From Rhodoferax sp. (GTDB taxonomy: Bacteria > Pseudomonadota > Gammaproteobacteria > Burkholderiales > Burkholderiaceae_C): a DNA stretch of 6,409 nt. The stretch lies in assembly GCA_028292305.1 (NCBI GenBank), contig JAQGMQ010000213.1:1-6409 (forward strand). Reading direction: 5' to 3'. How positions within the stretch are numbered: the stretch's first letter is position 1; every line of letters begins with the position of its first letter. The position numbers and the translations under genes are program-made. Below are positions 5,252-6,409 of this stretch, piece by piece. The notes beneath the pieces are model-generated. The model was not told the origin of the DNA and made no database searches. It saw only the letters and a list, made by a program, of their open reading frames with translations.

Positions 5252-6409
5252 ATGACGACCACTTCCACCAACGCCGCCGTGCCGGCCACGCAGCCCCTGC
5301 GGTTCATCCGGCGCGGCCACACCGTGACGCTCGGCAATGTACCACCCACCCGCACCCTGCTTGAGGTGCTGCGCGAGGACCTGCACTGCACCGGCACCAA
5401 GGAAGGCTGCGGCGAAGGCGACTGCGGCGCCTGCACCGTGGTGCTGGGCGCGGAAGAGGCTGGCCGGGTGACCTACCGGGCCGTGAACAGCTGCATCCGC
5501 CTGGCCCATTCGGTGCAGGACATGGCGGTGTGGACGGTGGAAGACATCGTCGGCCCCGACGGCACGCTGCACCCGGCGCAGGAGGCCATGGTGCAGTGCC
5601 ACGGCTCGCAGTGCGGCTTCTGCACGCCGGGCTTCGTCATGAGCCTCTTCGGCATGTACCAGAACCACATAGCCCCCACGCTCGGCACGGCGTGTCCTTC
5701 GCCGCCCGCCGAGGGGGCGCAGGCGCCTCGGGGCGGCGCGGCGGTGCCAATCGCCGGCCCCATTAGCCGTTCGCTTGCGCAGCGGGAACTGTCGGGCAAC
5801 CTCTGCCGCTGCACCGGCTACCGCCCCATCCTCGACGCCGCGCAGCACATGGCGACCCTGCCCGGCGCGGCGGTGAACGAGGCGCTGTTGCTGCAGCAGT
5901 TCAGGGAGCTGGCCGCCAGCAGCGTCACGGCCGAGCCGAGAGCGGATGCGCCCTACCTGGCCCCGAAGACCCTCGCCGCGCTCTGCGCCGCCCGCGCCGC
6001 CCATTCCGAGGCGCAGCTCGTGGCCGGCTGCACCGACGTGGGCCTGTGGGTCACCAAGATGCACATGGATTTCGAACGCGTCATCGACGTGACCCAGGCC
6101 GCCGAGCTGCGCCGCATCGACAGCCAGCCCGGCCACTTCCTCATCGGCGCCGCCGTGCCGCTGGAAGACGCCTATGCCGCGCTCACCCAGGACCGGCCGC
6201 AGCTGGCCGCGTTCGCCGCGCGTTTCGCCGGCCTGCCGGTGCGCAACTCGGGCACGCTGGGCGGCAACGTGGCCAACGGTTCACCGATCGGTGACTCGAT
6301 GCCGCTGCTGATCGCGCTCGGCGCCGAGGTGGTGCTGGCCAGCAGCCGCGGGCAACGCACGCTGCCGCTTGAAAAGCTCTACACGGGTTACCGCAAGAAC
6401 GTGATGGCG
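5252..6409 (+). CDS. xdhA: Xanthine dehydrogenase small subunit, [2Fe-2S] and FAD domains (C-terminus off the right edge)
   Basis: This is the electron-transfer subunit of the molybdenum enzyme that oxidises hypoxanthine to xanthine and urate; the molybdopterin subunit would normally be encoded next, outside the window. There are 386 codons without a stop. ATG 5252 is preceded by AGGA and gives a 15-residue lead before the conserved PLRFIRRGHTVTL. Ferredoxin-like domain: cluster ligands C53, C58, C61 (EGCGEGDCGAC) and C81. Helical domain: C121, C124 (SQCGFCTPGF) and C185, C187 (GNLCRCTGYRP). FAD domain from about 235, with LVAGCTDVGL and VRNSGTLGGNVANGSPIGDS from 330. The spacing between C124 and C185 is 60 residues against 31 in bovine xanthine oxidoreductase (C116 to C148), because of a low-complexity insert with an embedded palindrome (see the repeat entry). 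All eight ligands and the frame are intact, so it is probably functional. Divergent from a LysR-type gene. Confidence in the family is very high. Confidence 0.96.
   Translation, partial: MTTTSTNAAVPATQPLRFIRRGHTVTLGNVPPTRTLLEVLREDLHCTGTKEGCGEGDCGACTVVLGAEEAGRVTYRAVNSCIRLAHSVQDMAVWTVEDIVGPDGTLHPAQEAMVQCHGSQCGFCTPGFVMSLFGMYQNHIAPTLGTACPSPPAEGAQAPRGGAAVPIAGPISRSLAQRELSGNLCRCTGYRPILDAAQHMATLPGAAVNEALLLQQFRELAASSVTAEPRADAPYLAPKTLAALCAARAAHSEAQLVAGCTDVGLWVTKMHMDFERVIDVTQAAELRRIDSQPGHFLIGAAVPLEDAYAALTQDRPQLAAFAARFAGLPVRNSGTLGGNVANGSPIGDSMPLLIALGAEVVLASSRGQRTLPLEKLYTGYRKNVMA
5684..5748. repeat. GC-rich palindromic repeat inserted in frame within xdhA
   Basis: A long inverted repeat lies inside the coding sequence. 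CGCCGCC (5700-5706) pairs with GGCGGCG (5732-5738), and CCGAGG (5709-5714) with CCTCGG (5726-5731), a 13-bp stem broken only by a 2-nt bulge, with an 11-nt loop. An outer pair, GGCAC (5684-5688) and GTGCC (5744-5748), extends the symmetry. It resembles, from memory, palindromic elements of the form CCGAGGGGGC...CCTTGGGGCGG that are scattered between genes in Comamonadaceae. It encodes residues 145-166, rich in Ala, Gly and Pro, between the second-cluster ligands of XdhA. Inverted symmetry is seen directly; membership in a dispersed family needs a genome-wide search. Confidence 0.65.

Noticed and set aside
5684..5748. The palindrome as a sign that xdhA is a pseudogene
   Set aside because: The reading frame stays open through it to the window edge, and the ligands C185/C187 and the FAD-domain motifs follow in frame.
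5156..6136. Long minus-strand frame of 326 codons opposite xdhA
   Set aside because: Gly/His/Arg/Ala-rich translation with no recognisable domain, fully antisense to xdhA, whose iron-sulfur and FAD motifs are unmistakable. It is a typical shadow frame of high-GC coding sequence.

Overview
The window is very GC-rich and carries long shadow reading frames on the opposite strands of its genes, as expected for a high-GC beta-proteobacterium. Gene content, gene order and GC-rich palindromic repeats resemble Burkholderiales, most likely Comamonadaceae (Variovorax/Acidovorax/Polaromonas-like). This placement is from recognition, not from a database search.

Layout. From right to left on the minus strand lie a LysR-type regulator (4204-5136), a double-domain ABC ATPase (2594-4141), two BPD_transp_2-type permeases (1537-2607 and 617-1537), and then, after a 188-bp spacer, a BMP-family substrate-binding lipoprotein that runs off the left edge (1-428). 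The ATPase and permease genes overlap, so they are almost certainly one translationally coupled unit. Divergent from the regulator, the plus strand carries xdhA (5252 to beyond 6409), the [2Fe-2S]/FAD subunit of xanthine dehydrogenase. It was identified by direct translation and is open at the right edge.

How they work together. BMP-type ABC importers that have been characterised carry nucleosides or related compounds, and xanthine dehydrogenase oxidises hypoxanthine/xanthine to urate. The simplest reading is a purine salvage/catabolism locus: an importer brings in a purine base or nucleoside, XDH oxidises it, and the LysR regulator in between senses a pathway compound. The 115-bp intergenic region holds a perfect TTTGT-N11-ACAAA dyad of LysR-box form, the likely operator.

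The main oddities are a GC-rich palindromic repeat sitting in frame inside xdhA, which lengthens the loop between two pairs of iron-sulfur ligands; a 14-bp-stem hairpin in the spacer before the binding-protein gene; and a lipid-anchored binding protein with an Ala/Pro tether. I see no RNA genes, CRISPR array, insertion sequence or phage genes, and no evidence of a wholly new system.
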